Positions 52,975-62,412 of a stretch of 64,000 nt of DNA are shown one piece after another. Made by a program: the position numbers and the translations under genes. This stretch comes from JAGGSN01 sp965603725 (GTDB lineage: Bacteria > Zixibacteria > MSB-5A5 > UBA10806 > 4484-95), in contig CBFDEC010000005.1 of NCBI GenBank assembly GCA_965603725.1, forward strand, positions 49,283-113,282, in the 5' to 3' direction. Within the stretch, counting starts at the first letter, position 1, and each line of letters begins with the position of its first letter. The notes below the pieces were generated by a model. The model was not told the origin of the DNA. It made no database searches and saw only the letters and a list, made by a program, of their open reading frames with translations.

Positions 52975-53898
52975 TTGATTATTTTACGGGTTGATACGGA
53001 TATATTTGCTCTTTTACAAGATAAGCTTGGCGATGAAGTTTCCAAATCTGTTCTACTGGCTCCGTATTCTTCATTCGGAATCGGCGGGCCGGCGAGGTAT
53101 TTTTATGTTGCTCACAGCCCTCATCGTCTGGTTGCCGCTTATAATACAGCTGTTATTGCAGGAGTAAAGTTTTTTATTTTGGGAGGCGGTTCGAATATTT
53201 TGTTTGCCGATGAGGGTTTTGACGGACTGGTGGTTAAAGATGAGTGTCGTGAATATTTTATCGATAGGGAGACTATCTCGGCTCAATCGGGTGTATTATT
53301 TGACCATGTTGCAGATATTGCGGCTTCTCATTCTCTTACCGGTCTTGAATTTGCAGCCGGCATTCCGGGAACAATAGGAGGAGCGATTTACGGAAACGCC
53401 GGCGCCTTCGGCGGCTGTGTCGCTGATATTTTAGAATCGGCTGTTTTGTATGATTTCAAGCAGGGTCTGAAGATTGTCGACCGTGATTACTTTGGGTTTG
53501 CTTATCGCCACAGCAGATTGGTAAAGAAACCGGAGCTGGTTCTCACGGCAAGTTTTGAACTCAAGTCTGGTCAAAAATCTGATATTGCCGATAAGGCAAA
53601 TGAACATCGCCAGTTGCGAAAAGCAAAACATCCTGCTAAAGAAGGGTGCGCCGGCTCTGTATTTAAAAATATTAAACAGCCCGAGTTGCTGTCTGCAGGA
53701 AAACTTCTTGAAGAGGCAGGAGTGAGAGGATTGAAAATTGGCGAGGCTGAAGTATATGAAAAGCATTGCAATATTATTGTTAATAAAGGTAAAGCAACGG
53801 CGATGGATGTTGAAAAACTTGCCGCCTTAATGCAAAAGAAAGTATTTGAGAAATTTGATATTATGCTTGAATATGAACTGAGAGTATTAGAACCATAA
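52975..53898 (+). CDS. murB: UDP-N-acetylenolpyruvoylglucosamine reductase
   Basis: 307 aa from the TTG at 52975, three bases after GGAGG; an earlier TTG at 52948 lies at the -10/+1 region of a promoter. FAD-binding motifs: SSFGIGGPARYF, ILGGGSNILFADEGFDGLVV and AGIPGTIGGAIYGNAGAFGG. The active-site GCAGSVFKN with the catalytic Ser is intact, and the C-terminal Glu is in DIMLEYELRVLEP. It reduces UDP-GlcNAc-enolpyruvate to UDP-MurNAc for peptidoglycan. Directly upstream of sprA (56 bp). Confidence 0.94.
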   Translation: MIILRVDTDIFALLQDKLGDEVSKSVLLAPYSSFGIGGPARYFYVAHSPHRLVAAYNTAVIAGVKFFILGGGSNILFADEGFDGLVVKDECREYFIDRETISAQSGVLFDHVADIAASHSLTGLEFAAGIPGTIGGAIYGNAGAFGGCVADILESAVLYDFKQGLKIVDRDYFGFAYRHSRLVKKPELVLTASFELKSGQKSDIADKANEHRQLRKAKHPAKEGCAGSVFKNIKQPELLSAGKLLEEAGVRGLKIGEAEVYEKHCNIIVNKGKATAMDVEKLAALMQKKVFEKFDIMLEYELRVLEP

Positions 53899-53954
53899 CA
53901 TAAGGAGGTTTTAAGGAAAATAGCTAAAGATTAGAAAATTTCGCTGGAGAGCGT

Positions 53955-56900
53955 TTGTCTAAAATGGCATTAAAATCAATTCGCCTCATAGCGGCGATAT
54001 CTATATTATTTATATCTCTTGCATGGTGGAATAATGCCCGGGCCGCTGTTGGTGAATTGGATATTGATTTTAGCTACCCGTTAAGGTTTGTATCTCCGTT
54101 AAAACTGACTGAATTCCCGGGGGGAATTTCCGCATTTAAGAAAGATTCATATCTTTTTGCATTTACCAGGGCTAAACAATCCTGGTCTGTTGAAATATTA
54201 TCTGAAACCGACTATGTCTTGATTACTTTGCAAGCCGGTAATTTCAATTTATATAACCCAATTGCAATCGAACGGGATAGTTATATTTACTATTTTTCCA
54301 GGAAGAAATTATTTGACGCCTGGATTTATGATATGGCTAATTTCAGCGGGACAAAGGGCAAGGGCGAAAGAGGCGGCGGGGTTGAAGTCAGGCTGGATTT
54401 TGTAAAAATGCCCAAACCTGTAAAATCAATCATTGGTGAAGGGGGACCCAGGATAACGGTCACCGGCTCCCGTAAGATTTCCTTTTCGGGACGGTCTGAG
54501 TGGAATGATGAACTTGAAAATACCGGCACTTTTAAACAATCGAAATTCCCATCTTTGCACATGGAGCAGACCTCGAGATTTAAAATAAGAGGTGAGATCG
54601 GTTCGAAAATCCATATCGAGGTTGACCAGGATTCAAACCGCGATGTTGATCTGGCCAATACCTTAAAGCTTCGCTATACCGGCGAGGAAGATGAAATCGT
54701 CAAAACTATCGAGGCCGGCAACACCAGTCTCTCTTTACCCAACGCTCAACTCATTGGATATTCCCAGAACATTCAGGGGCTTTTTGGCATCAAGGCCACA
54801 GCCCAGCTGGGTAATATTGAGTTGACGATGATAACCTCCCAGGAAAAAGGTTCATCGGAAAAATCATCTTTCAAGTCAGGCGCCAAGCCGGAGGACGAAA
54901 CTATCTGGGACTACCAGTATTTACATAACGTTTATTTTGACCTGGGAAAGAATTTTACCCCGGCTGATTCACTGATTGATGTTAAGCTTTTCAAGCTGGG
55001 GGATAATAGAGACAGGTATGGTTATGCCTGTGTTACACCGCATTTCGGTCCTGAACCTGGAGACACCGGCAGTTTGGATACGCTGTATTATACGACCCCC
55101 GAACAGCAGGAACGCGGCGAATTTGTGGAAAACTATTTTGTTTTGCTGGAAGAAACAGACTATGAATATAACGCATTGTCATATCGCTGGTATGTTATCC
55201 TTCGCCAACCGCTGGATGACCTTAATGGAGTACTCGGCGCCTATATAAAATATTCTCATAGAGTTTCTGACGATTCGGTTGAAATTCGCCAGATAGGAAA
55301 TATTGCGGGGACTGATACGTTAGTATTAAAGCTGATTCGTGATAACGAAGTAGAACCCGGTTTTGAAACCTGGGACCTCGAATGGCGAAACGTTTATGAC
55401 CTTCGCAGCCGGAATATTTCTCCGGATGGGTTCGAATTACAGATTTACAAAGGAAATGGCAATATTGAGATCGACACTCTTGCTCAAGACAGCATACCTT
55501 ATATTGAAGTGTTTGGTTTTGATATGTATAATAACTCAAATCTAGCCGATCGGACTCCCGATGGTTTGTTTGATTTCGATGCCTCAAGAGACATCGATGC
55601 ATTAAGGGGACACTTAATCTTTCATACAGGCGAGCCTTTTAGAAATGACATGTTAAGAGGAGGTACCCCTGATTTAATTACTCCTAATGATGCGGTATAT
55701 GACTATCGCTATTCCTCCAATGAACGCAGGGATGCCAAGACTTATTATATCTATGTAAAGACTGCCACACGCGCCAACACGTTTACTCTGGGACGAACGA
55801 ATATAATTGAAAGCTCAGAGGTGGTAAAGCTTTCAGATGGGACAATCCTTAAAAGGGGCGTCGATTACACGATAATTTATGAAATCGGGCAGATAACGTT
55901 TATATCCGATGAGGCTATGAACCTTGCCTCTGATGTCGCAGTGGATTTTGAATATGCGCCGTTTTTTATGCCTGAGAAAAAATCGTTGTTCGGTTTGGCG
56001 GCCAAATATGCCATCAATGATAAGTCGTCAGTTTCATTTGCCGGCATGATTCGCAGCGAGTCGACCCGTGAATATAGACCCAGGGTGGGCCGTGAACCGC
56101 GGCGGGCTATGATCTGGGATTCCAACTTCATTTTTCATTTTAATCCTTCGTTTATAACATCCGCAGTGGATGCGCTGCCTTTTATTGAAACAGACGCCCA
56201 ATCAATGGTGGAGATTTCCGGGGAGGTCGCCCAGAGCTTCCCCAACCCGAACACTCGAGGCGAAGCTTATATAGATGACTTTGAGGGGACCAAGGAATAT
56301 AACGACCTGGTCATGCGCAGGGGTATCTGGACGGTTGCCTCGCCGCCGGACTGGGATAACACAAACTTGGCGGATACCTCCGCCCAACGTAAGATGTGGT
56401 GGTATAACCCGTATGATCCATTTCTAATAACCAATATCTGGCCCGAGCGCGCTGATTTCAGGGAACACGAAAACAGGCATGATGTTTTAGTTCTGGAATA
56501 TTTCCCCGAGCCCGATTCAAACGGCGTGGACACGATAGGCTGGGCTGGCATAATGAGACCGATGTATGCCGGGCTGTCCGACCAGTCACGAACGAAATTT
56601 ATCGAGGTCTGGTATTTGCCCGATAATGAGGACGTTTCAGGAAATCCCACTCTTTATATCGATGCCGGCAAAATTACTGAAGACATTAATGGTAATGGAG
56701 GACTACCAGACACTGAAGATAAGAACAATAACGGCGTATTTGAGGAGGGCGAAGATTGCGGCCTGGATACGTTGAATAATGAGCAAGAAAGAGTGTTTTA
56801 CAACAGTGAAGAAGCTGATCCCAGCGGGGATGATTGGTATTATAATTCTCAGGGTGATGAAAGATATGATTACTCACGTATAAACGGCACCGAGGGCAAC

Positions 56901-59900
56901 CGCAACGATCCGGACAGGTTAAACAGATTTGATACTGAGGATATAAATAATAACAAATCTCTTGATCGGACTAATTCTTATTTTCAGTACAAAATTGATC
57001 TTAACGATCCAGCTTTTCTGGAAGATGAAACCAGTACAGGCTGGCGTTTATTAAGGATACCCTTCCAGGACAGTTCAGCATATGAGGCAGTAAACAACCC
57101 GGATTTTGAGAATATTAATTTCATCAAGGTATGGATTGCCGGCGCCTCCCGTGAATATAAGCTTCATTTCGCATCGATTCAATTGGTTGGCAATAAGTGG
57201 TTGGAGCTGGATCCTCCACCCCCTGTCTACATCCATGGTATGCCAATGGATACAAAGTTTGAAGTTACCGTATTAAATTCCCAGGAGCATTCAGGTATTT
57301 ATGAGTCGCCGCCCGGAGTCCATGGCGAGTATCAGCAAGATACCGGTATTCAGGAGAAGGAACAGTCGCTTGTTTTGCGCTATGAAAATCTGTATCCCGG
57401 GCAGAGGGTTGGCGCCTACTGGCCTTTATTATCAACTGAAGATTATACTTTCTATAATAAAATGAAAATGTTCGTCCATGGCGATGAAAACCTTCCGGAA
57501 TCTGTACCGCTATATTTCTTTTTCCGGGTGGGCGCAGATTCAACGCAAAATTACTATGAGTATAAAGTGAGATTGAGTCCCGGCTGGGCGGAGAATAATC
57601 ATGTCGAGATCGATTTTGCCGAAATAACCGCGCTGAAAAGTTACCGGCTTTCCGGTCTTGCCGGTAATGATGAAGATTCAGCAACCGCAGAATCAATTAT
57701 TGAAACAACAAATTATAATGTAAAAGGCAGCCCCTCGCTTTCACAGGTGCGATTTTTTTCCATGGGGATTGAGTACGATAATCTTACTATAGACGGTCTG
57801 CCAGCTCCTATGGTTCCGATCAGCGGGGATGTCTGGTGCGACGAGTTATATTTGACCGAGGTTCGCCGGAAATCGGATTTTGCTGGACGGGTCACGACCA
57901 AGGTCAGTTTAGCGGACCTGGGAAATATTACGGCGAATTACTCACGTACCGGAGCTGATTTCTTCCCCTTGTCGGCAAAAAAACCGACCGGCTCGCTTTC
58001 CACATTTCAGTCAATAACAGGCAGATTTAATATCGACAAGTTCTTCCCGCCGTCATGGGGGATGAGCTTGCCCTTATCATTAAGCTGGCAGAAAAATCTG
58101 CAATTGCCGCGTCTGAAAACAGGTTCGGATATCATATTGCCGGAAGAACAAAGATTAGAAGAAAAGACAGAGAACCGGCAATGGTCTGTTTCAACCTCGG
58201 AACGGTTTACAAGGAAAACCAACAATTGGCTTTGGAACCTTACATTAAAAAGGATTGATACGCGATATGTATATACCCGGAAATATGGAACCAATCCTAC
58301 AACGCCTGTGTCTAGGACAACCAGTTATGAGGTTGCGGGGAAATACGATCTTTCTCCAGGGAAAAAGCCTTTCTTTAAACCTTTTCGCTGGTGTAAAAAA
58401 CTGTTTCTTCCTCAAAGCATTTGCGATGTCAATTTCTATTTTCTGCCCACAGTATTAAGATTTGATTCAAAACTCAACAGCAACAATACATATTCTGCGA
58501 GAAGAGGAGCAAGACCAACTTCATCGTATGTCCGTGATCTTGCTCTTAATCAAACATACGAAATTTCAGTCTTTTCAGCCCTTAAGACCAATTTTTCGTC
58601 TTCAACGAATAGAGACATCAGCGATCCTAAAACTGTAAACTTTTCATTCGATCCCCGTAAGATTAAACTTGGAAGGGAAAGATCCTATAATCAAACATTT
58701 TCGTCTACGTTTAATCCATCTATTACACGCGATTTGAAACCACGTTTTCAGTTTACTGCCAAGTATGCTGATAATTCAGACCTGGCTCGAAATCCTGATT
58801 CTACAAGGTCGACCCAATTAAATGCCAACCTGCGCGGTGATCTCACGCTTGATATTGTAAAAGTGTTCGGCATCGCTAAGCTTCTTGGCGGTAAAAAAGC
58901 CGGAGGCAGCCAATTTAAACCTCCCGGCAGACCTGAGGATAGAGGTAAGAAAGGCGAAGATGAAAATGGAAAAAAGGATGAAAAAGACGAGGAGGGAGAA
59001 GAAGCCGGTGAGGAGGAAAAAAGCAAAACCAGCAAGGGAATACCTAACCCCTTGATTGTTTTAAAAAAGACATTATATGTATTTAATTCCATAAAACCGA
59101 TTCAGGGCAGTTTTTCAACCGATAAAAAACTTAACAGATCAGGGCTTTACGACAGGCCGGATTGGAAATATACTCTAGGTTTCGTAGATAACCATGGCGT
59201 GAGGCAAAAAGACTCAACCGGTTTTCAAACATCAAGTCAAACAACTCTTTCTAAAGATTATTCTCTAAGGTCAGGTTTGACTCCTATAAGGAACTTAGAT
59301 ATTACAACTTCATATAAGATTCGCCTTTCAGTCAGCCGCGCTTCAAATATTCCGACAAAAACAAAATCCGTGGATTTCCCCAGCCTGGATGTTACCATCA
59401 GCGGTGTAGAGAAGTTCCCATTATTTAAAAAAATAGTAAAATCAGCCAACCTTCAATCTGCATATGCTCAAAAGATTGATGAGACTGGCAATGCTGATAC
59501 CAAGGTATTAAATGAAAGGTCAATAAATAAGTCATTTATCCCGCTTTTAGGTTTAAACCTGACCTTTAACAAAGGAATAAGAGGCACAGTTAGATATGAA
59601 CAGACCAATCGCAAAAGGGAAAACCTCCGGCAAGAGGGCAGTAATCAGAGAGTTGATTACAGCCAGGATAACTCTTTCAATGCGTCAGTTAATTATTCGC
59701 TCACCGCTCCCAAGGGGCTTAACATCCCGCTGTTAGGCAAAGTTAAATTTGACAGCCAGCTGACTTTGACATTAGATTATTTAAAAAAATTCAGAAAATC
59801 CTGGTATTTTCTTGAAGGAAACAAGAGCGTTGATGTTAATAACGTTGAAACTTCTGTGACGCCAAAAGTGTCATACAGGTTCTCCGCTAAAATCACTGGC

Positions 59901-59996
59901 GGTCTTAGCGCGCGATGGATAGATTCTAATGACAAGATACAAAAACGAAAAAGACATGTCAGGGAGCTTGAAATCTGGACAGAGTTAAGGTTTTAA
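53955..59996 (+). CDS. sprA: SprA/Sov: T9SS outer-membrane translocon protein
   Basis: 2013 aa, somewhat shorter than Bacteroidetes SprA (about 2400). Start TTG at 53955 has GGAGA 4 bases before; an ATG at 53964 is the alternative. Signal peptide to about residue 30. Family segments: GSKIHIEVDQDSNRDVD, YTGEEDEIVKTIEAGN (about 239-254), SLPNAQLIGYSQNIQGLFGI, FEGTKEYNDLVMRRGIW, and a Ca-type DINGNGGLPDTEDKNNNGVF loop near 912. The last about 600 residues are repeated beta strands for a large barrel. A strongly charged Lys/Glu stretch lies at about 1658-1694. SprA forms the 36-strand T9SS pore that receives cargo and PorV. The cyclase-like lipoprotein overlaps its end. Confidence 0.93.
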   Translation: MSKMALKSIRLIAAISILFISLAWWNNARAAVGELDIDFSYPLRFVSPLKLTEFPGGISAFKKDSYLFAFTRAKQSWSVEILSETDYVLITLQAGNFNLYNPIAIERDSYIYYFSRKKLFDAWIYDMANFSGTKGKGERGGGVEVRLDFVKMPKPVKSIIGEGGPRITVTGSRKISFSGRSEWNDELENTGTFKQSKFPSLHMEQTSRFKIRGEIGSKIHIEVDQDSNRDVDLANTLKLRYTGEEDEIVKTIEAGNTSLSLPNAQLIGYSQNIQGLFGIKATAQLGNIELTMITSQEKGSSEKSSFKSGAKPEDETIWDYQYLHNVYFDLGKNFTPADSLIDVKLFKLGDNRDRYGYACVTPHFGPEPGDTGSLDTLYYTTPEQQERGEFVENYFVLLEETDYEYNALSYRWYVILRQPLDDLNGVLGAYIKYSHRVSDDSVEIRQIGNIAGTDTLVLKLIRDNEVEPGFETWDLEWRNVYDLRSRNISPDGFELQIYKGNGNIEIDTLAQDSIPYIEVFGFDMYNNSNLADRTPDGLFDFDASRDIDALRGHLIFHTGEPFRNDMLRGGTPDLITPNDAVYDYRYSSNERRDAKTYYIYVKTATRANTFTLGRTNIIESSEVVKLSDGTILKRGVDYTIIYEIGQITFISDEAMNLASDVAVDFEYAPFFMPEKKSLFGLAAKYAINDKSSVSFAGMIRSESTREYRPRVGREPRRAMIWDSNFIFHFNPSFITSAVDALPFIETDAQSMVEISGEVAQSFPNPNTRGEAYIDDFEGTKEYNDLVMRRGIWTVASPPDWDNTNLADTSAQRKMWWYNPYDPFLITNIWPERADFREHENRHDVLVLEYFPEPDSNGVDTIGWAGIMRPMYAGLSDQSRTKFIEVWYLPDNEDVSGNPTLYIDAGKITEDINGNGGLPDTEDKNNNGVFEEGEDCGLDTLNNEQERVFYNSEEADPSGDDWYYNSQGDERYDYSRINGTEGNRNDPDRLNRFDTEDINNNKSLDRTNSYFQYKIDLNDPAFLEDETSTGWRLLRIPFQDSSAYEAVNNPDFENINFIKVWIAGASREYKLHFASIQLVGNKWLELDPPPPVYIHGMPMDTKFEVTVLNSQEHSGIYESPPGVHGEYQQDTGIQEKEQSLVLRYENLYPGQRVGAYWPLLSTEDYTFYNKMKMFVHGDENLPESVPLYFFFRVGADSTQNYYEYKVRLSPGWAENNHVEIDFAEITALKSYRLSGLAGNDEDSATAESIIETTNYNVKGSPSLSQVRFFSMGIEYDNLTIDGLPAPMVPISGDVWCDELYLTEVRRKSDFAGRVTTKVSLADLGNITANYSRTGADFFPLSAKKPTGSLSTFQSITGRFNIDKFFPPSWGMSLPLSLSWQKNLQLPRLKTGSDIILPEEQRLEEKTENRQWSVSTSERFTRKTNNWLWNLTLKRIDTRYVYTRKYGTNPTTPVSRTTSYEVAGKYDLSPGKKPFFKPFRWCKKLFLPQSICDVNFYFLPTVLRFDSKLNSNNTYSARRGARPTSSYVRDLALNQTYEISVFSALKTNFSSSTNRDISDPKTVNFSFDPRKIKLGRERSYNQTFSSTFNPSITRDLKPRFQFTAKYADNSDLARNPDSTRSTQLNANLRGDLTLDIVKVFGIAKLLGGKKAGGSQFKPPGRPEDRGKKGEDENGKKDEKDEEGEEAGEEEKSKTSKGIPNPLIVLKKTLYVFNSIKPIQGSFSTDKKLNRSGLYDRPDWKYTLGFVDNHGVRQKDSTGFQTSSQTTLSKDYSLRSGLTPIRNLDITTSYKIRLSVSRASNIPTKTKSVDFPSLDVTISGVEKFPLFKKIVKSANLQSAYAQKIDETGNADTKVLNERSINKSFIPLLGLNLTFNKGIRGTVRYEQTNRKRENLRQEGSNQRVDYSQDNSFNASVNYSLTAPKGLNIPLLGKVKFDSQLTLTLDYLKKFRKSWYFLEGNKSVDVNNVETSVTPKVSYRFSAKITGGLSARWIDSNDKIQKRKRHVRELEIWTELRF

Positions 59997-60919
59997 TAAC
60001 CAGTAAATTAATCATTTCGATTTTCTTTGCTATAACTGTATTCTGGGCTGCCGGATGCAGCAATAAATCTGTAATACCTGATTTTAATGGCAACAGAGCT
60101 TATAGCTATTTAGTGGAGCAATGTGAGTTTGGCGCAAGAACGCCCAACAGCGAGGCTCATCGCCAGTGTGAAGACTATCTTTATAATAAGCTGGCCGCCT
60201 GTTCAGGAGTATACCGTAAACAAAAGTTCGTGCATTATGATAAGCGGCGGGGGGATACCCTTAGATTGACCAATCTGATAGCGTCATTCAACCCCGATTA
60301 CAGCCGGCGTATTCTGCTTTGTGCTCACTGGGATTGCCGTCCCTGGGCAGACTCTGAAGAGGATTCCAGCCGTCATAGTATGCCTGTTCCCGGCGCCAGT
60401 GATGGCGCATCCGGTGTGGCGGTACTTCTGATGATTGCGGAAATCTTTAAAGAGAATCCTCCACCTATGGGTGTAGATATTATTTTTTTCGATGGCGAAG
60501 ACTATGGCCAGGCAGGCAAACCTGACGAGTGGCTTCTCGGAAGTAAATATTTTACAAAAAACATAGGCGGATATCGTCCTCAATATGCGGTCCTGCTGGA
60601 TTTAATCGGCGATGCCGATCTTAATATCCACAAGGAGTATTATTCTCAGATGAAGGCCGGATGGCTGGTCTCGCGGATATGGAAAGCCGCCGCCCTGGAA
60701 GGGGCCGAACACTTTTTCCCTGATATCAAACACTCCGTTTATGATGACCATATACCGTTTCTTGAAATCGGCATACCGGCAGTGAACATAATAGATATGG
60801 ATTATAAATGGTGGCACACTATTGAGGATACACCTGATAAATGTTCTGCCGAAAGCCTGGCTGAAGTTGGCCGGGTCGTTTTAAGGCTAATATACGACAA
60901 GGATTTGTCAACTGATTGA
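59975..60919 (+). CDS. M28-family glutaminyl-peptide cyclotransferase-like lipoprotein
   Basis: About 314 aa. No ATG, GTG or TTG precedes the catalytic domain at a useful place, but the frame is open back to 59972 and encodes a lipoprotein signal (LITSKLIISIFFAI, WAAGC). A CTG at 59975 has AGGGAG 8 bases upstream; a GTG at 60113 would remove the signal. Zinc-site motifs are LLCAHWD, GASDGASGVAVLL, FFDGEDYG, LLDLIGD and, near the end, DDHIPFLEIGIP with WWHT. These match animal and bacterial glutaminyl cyclases, which turn N-terminal Gln into pyroglutamate. It overlaps sprA by 22 bp. An aminopeptidase is the alternative. Confidence 0.8.
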   Translation: MDRVKVLITSKLIISIFFAITVFWAAGCSNKSVIPDFNGNRAYSYLVEQCEFGARTPNSEAHRQCEDYLYNKLAACSGVYRKQKFVHYDKRRGDTLRLTNLIASFNPDYSRRILLCAHWDCRPWADSEEDSSRHSMPVPGASDGASGVAVLLMIAEIFKENPPPMGVDIIFFDGEDYGQAGKPDEWLLGSKYFTKNIGGYRPQYAVLLDLIGDADLNIHKEYYSQMKAGWLVSRIWKAAALEGAEHFFPDIKHSVYDDHIPFLEIGIPAVNIIDMDYKWWHTIEDTPDKCSAESLAEVGRVVLRLIYDKDLSTD

Positions 60920-60978
60920 AAATATGCGCAACCGTTTCCTGAATTTGACGTATCTTATGATGGGATAAGGAGAACATT

Positions 60979-62124
60979 ATGAAGGTAATAAAAATTATAT
61001 CATTAATAACTCTGTTGATAATTACTGGAACAGTATATGGCCAGGAAGTATTCACGGATAGCGGCAGGCTAACTATGCCCACCGAGGGCAAAACCATTCT
61101 GGAAATCCGAACGCCCCAGAACCTTCGATGCAGCATTCTTGTCGAAACTCATACTAAAAATACAGTTGATATTGAATATCGCAAATGGGCAAAAGCTAAA
61201 TCCTTAAATAGGGAAAAAAGATTTGTCAACCTTATTGAGATACAGCTCGATGAAAAATCTCGTGATGAACAAGGACTTCGTCTGAAAGTATTAGCTCCAA
61301 CAAAAGCCCCCTGGGAAGGCACAGATTATGGTATAGGACTAGACCTTGATATTAAAGCGCCTGAAAACTTCAGTATCGATTCCCATAACTCAAACGGCTC
61401 TATTGAATTAATTGGACCGTTTAAAGGCGTTGAGGTTTACAATGAATATGGTTCTATTGAGATTGAAAACGTAAGAGGCGAACTGGTCGTAAAAGCGTCA
61501 TATTCGCAGGTGAAATTCTTCGACATCGAGGGATTTGTATTAATCGAAACGCAATATGCTGGTATTAATGGAAAGAATATTGTCATTACCGATGGACCGG
61601 GAATTATTGAGACCTCTTATGGTCCAATAAACCTGGAGAGAGTAAAAGGTTCGGTCGAGGTCCATACAAGCTACGGCGCTATCAATGTAAGCGATATCGA
61701 CGCCGGCACAGGCAGCGTTGTTTTAACTACAAGTTATAACCCGATTAGAGCTGAAAATATCACCGGTGAGATTATTTGCGAAACAAGCTACGGCACGGTA
61801 GATATGGAGGATATTTATTTAGCCAGCGGTATGAATAGGATTGAAACGAAGTATGCGCCTGTTAATGTGACCATTAATGATATAAATGAGACTCAGCTTC
61901 TAATCAATAATACTTACAGTTCAATAAACGTTATTTTCGAATCTGACATTTCCGCCAAGCTTCTGTTGGCTGTTGACGAGGGCGGTAAAATTCATACCCA
62001 GGGGTTCTCTATTAAACCTATTGCCATGGACAAAACCCGACTGGTGGGTGTTGTCGGCGATGGTCTTTCAAAGATTGAGCTTAACGTTGATGGAATAGGC
62101 GAGATAAACATTAAAGGCAAATAA
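60979..62124 (+). CDS. DUF4097-like beta-helix protein
   Basis: 381 aa, AAGGAG before the ATG. The signal peptide ends VYG, leaving Gln first. From about 130 to 330 there is a series of imperfect repeats of 20-24 residues built on T-S-Y-G-x-I (NEYGSIEIENV, ETSYGPINLERV, HTSYGAINVSDI, TTSYNPIRAENI, ETSYGTVDMEDI, ETKYAPVNVTI), one per beta-helix coil. This is the pattern of DUF4097 putative adhesins. It probably lies in the periplasm or outer surface. Its position behind sprA and the cyclase-like gene suggests a shared message, but a 59-bp gap leaves this open. Confidence 0.8.
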   Translation: MKVIKIISLITLLIITGTVYGQEVFTDSGRLTMPTEGKTILEIRTPQNLRCSILVETHTKNTVDIEYRKWAKAKSLNREKRFVNLIEIQLDEKSRDEQGLRLKVLAPTKAPWEGTDYGIGLDLDIKAPENFSIDSHNSNGSIELIGPFKGVEVYNEYGSIEIENVRGELVVKASYSQVKFFDIEGFVLIETQYAGINGKNIVITDGPGIIETSYGPINLERVKGSVEVHTSYGAINVSDIDAGTGSVVLTTSYNPIRAENITGEIICETSYGTVDMEDIYLASGMNRIETKYAPVNVTINDINETQLLINNTYSSINVIFESDISAKLLLAVDEGGKIHTQGFSIKPIAMDKTRLVGVVGDGLSKIELNVDGIGEINIKGK

Positions 62125-62258
62125 TATTGCAGAGTTGATTTTTCGATATTAAGTTTTTCCCGATTTATAATTTCTATTGTTGGTTTTCCCGTGTTTTTAA
62201 CCCGGATTTTGCAGTTGAACAAGCAGAAATAATAAGTTGCTTGTTGTAGCTCAACGCG

Positions 62259-62320
62259 TAGGGGCGTATAGCGATATCCATACGGATCCGTTTAGGACGC
62301 CCCTATGGCAACTTTTTTTT
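62259..62320 (+). terminator. Inverted repeat with T-run after the DUF4097-like gene
   Basis: TAGGGGCGT (62259-62267) pairs with ACGCCCCTA (62297-62305) across a 29-base loop; GTTG at 62243 can extend it to CAAC at 62309. Eight T follow at 62313-62320. The long loop makes a simple terminator less certain. The half-site GACGCCCCTA also occurs at 32639, so it may be a dispersed repeat. Confidence 0.5.
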
Positions 62321-62412
62321 ATTATTTCTTAAACCTGTTTGATAATTTTATATTGGTAAGCTACTTGATTTGCCTTATCCGTCTTACAATTCTTCAACCG
62401 CAAAATCTGGGA

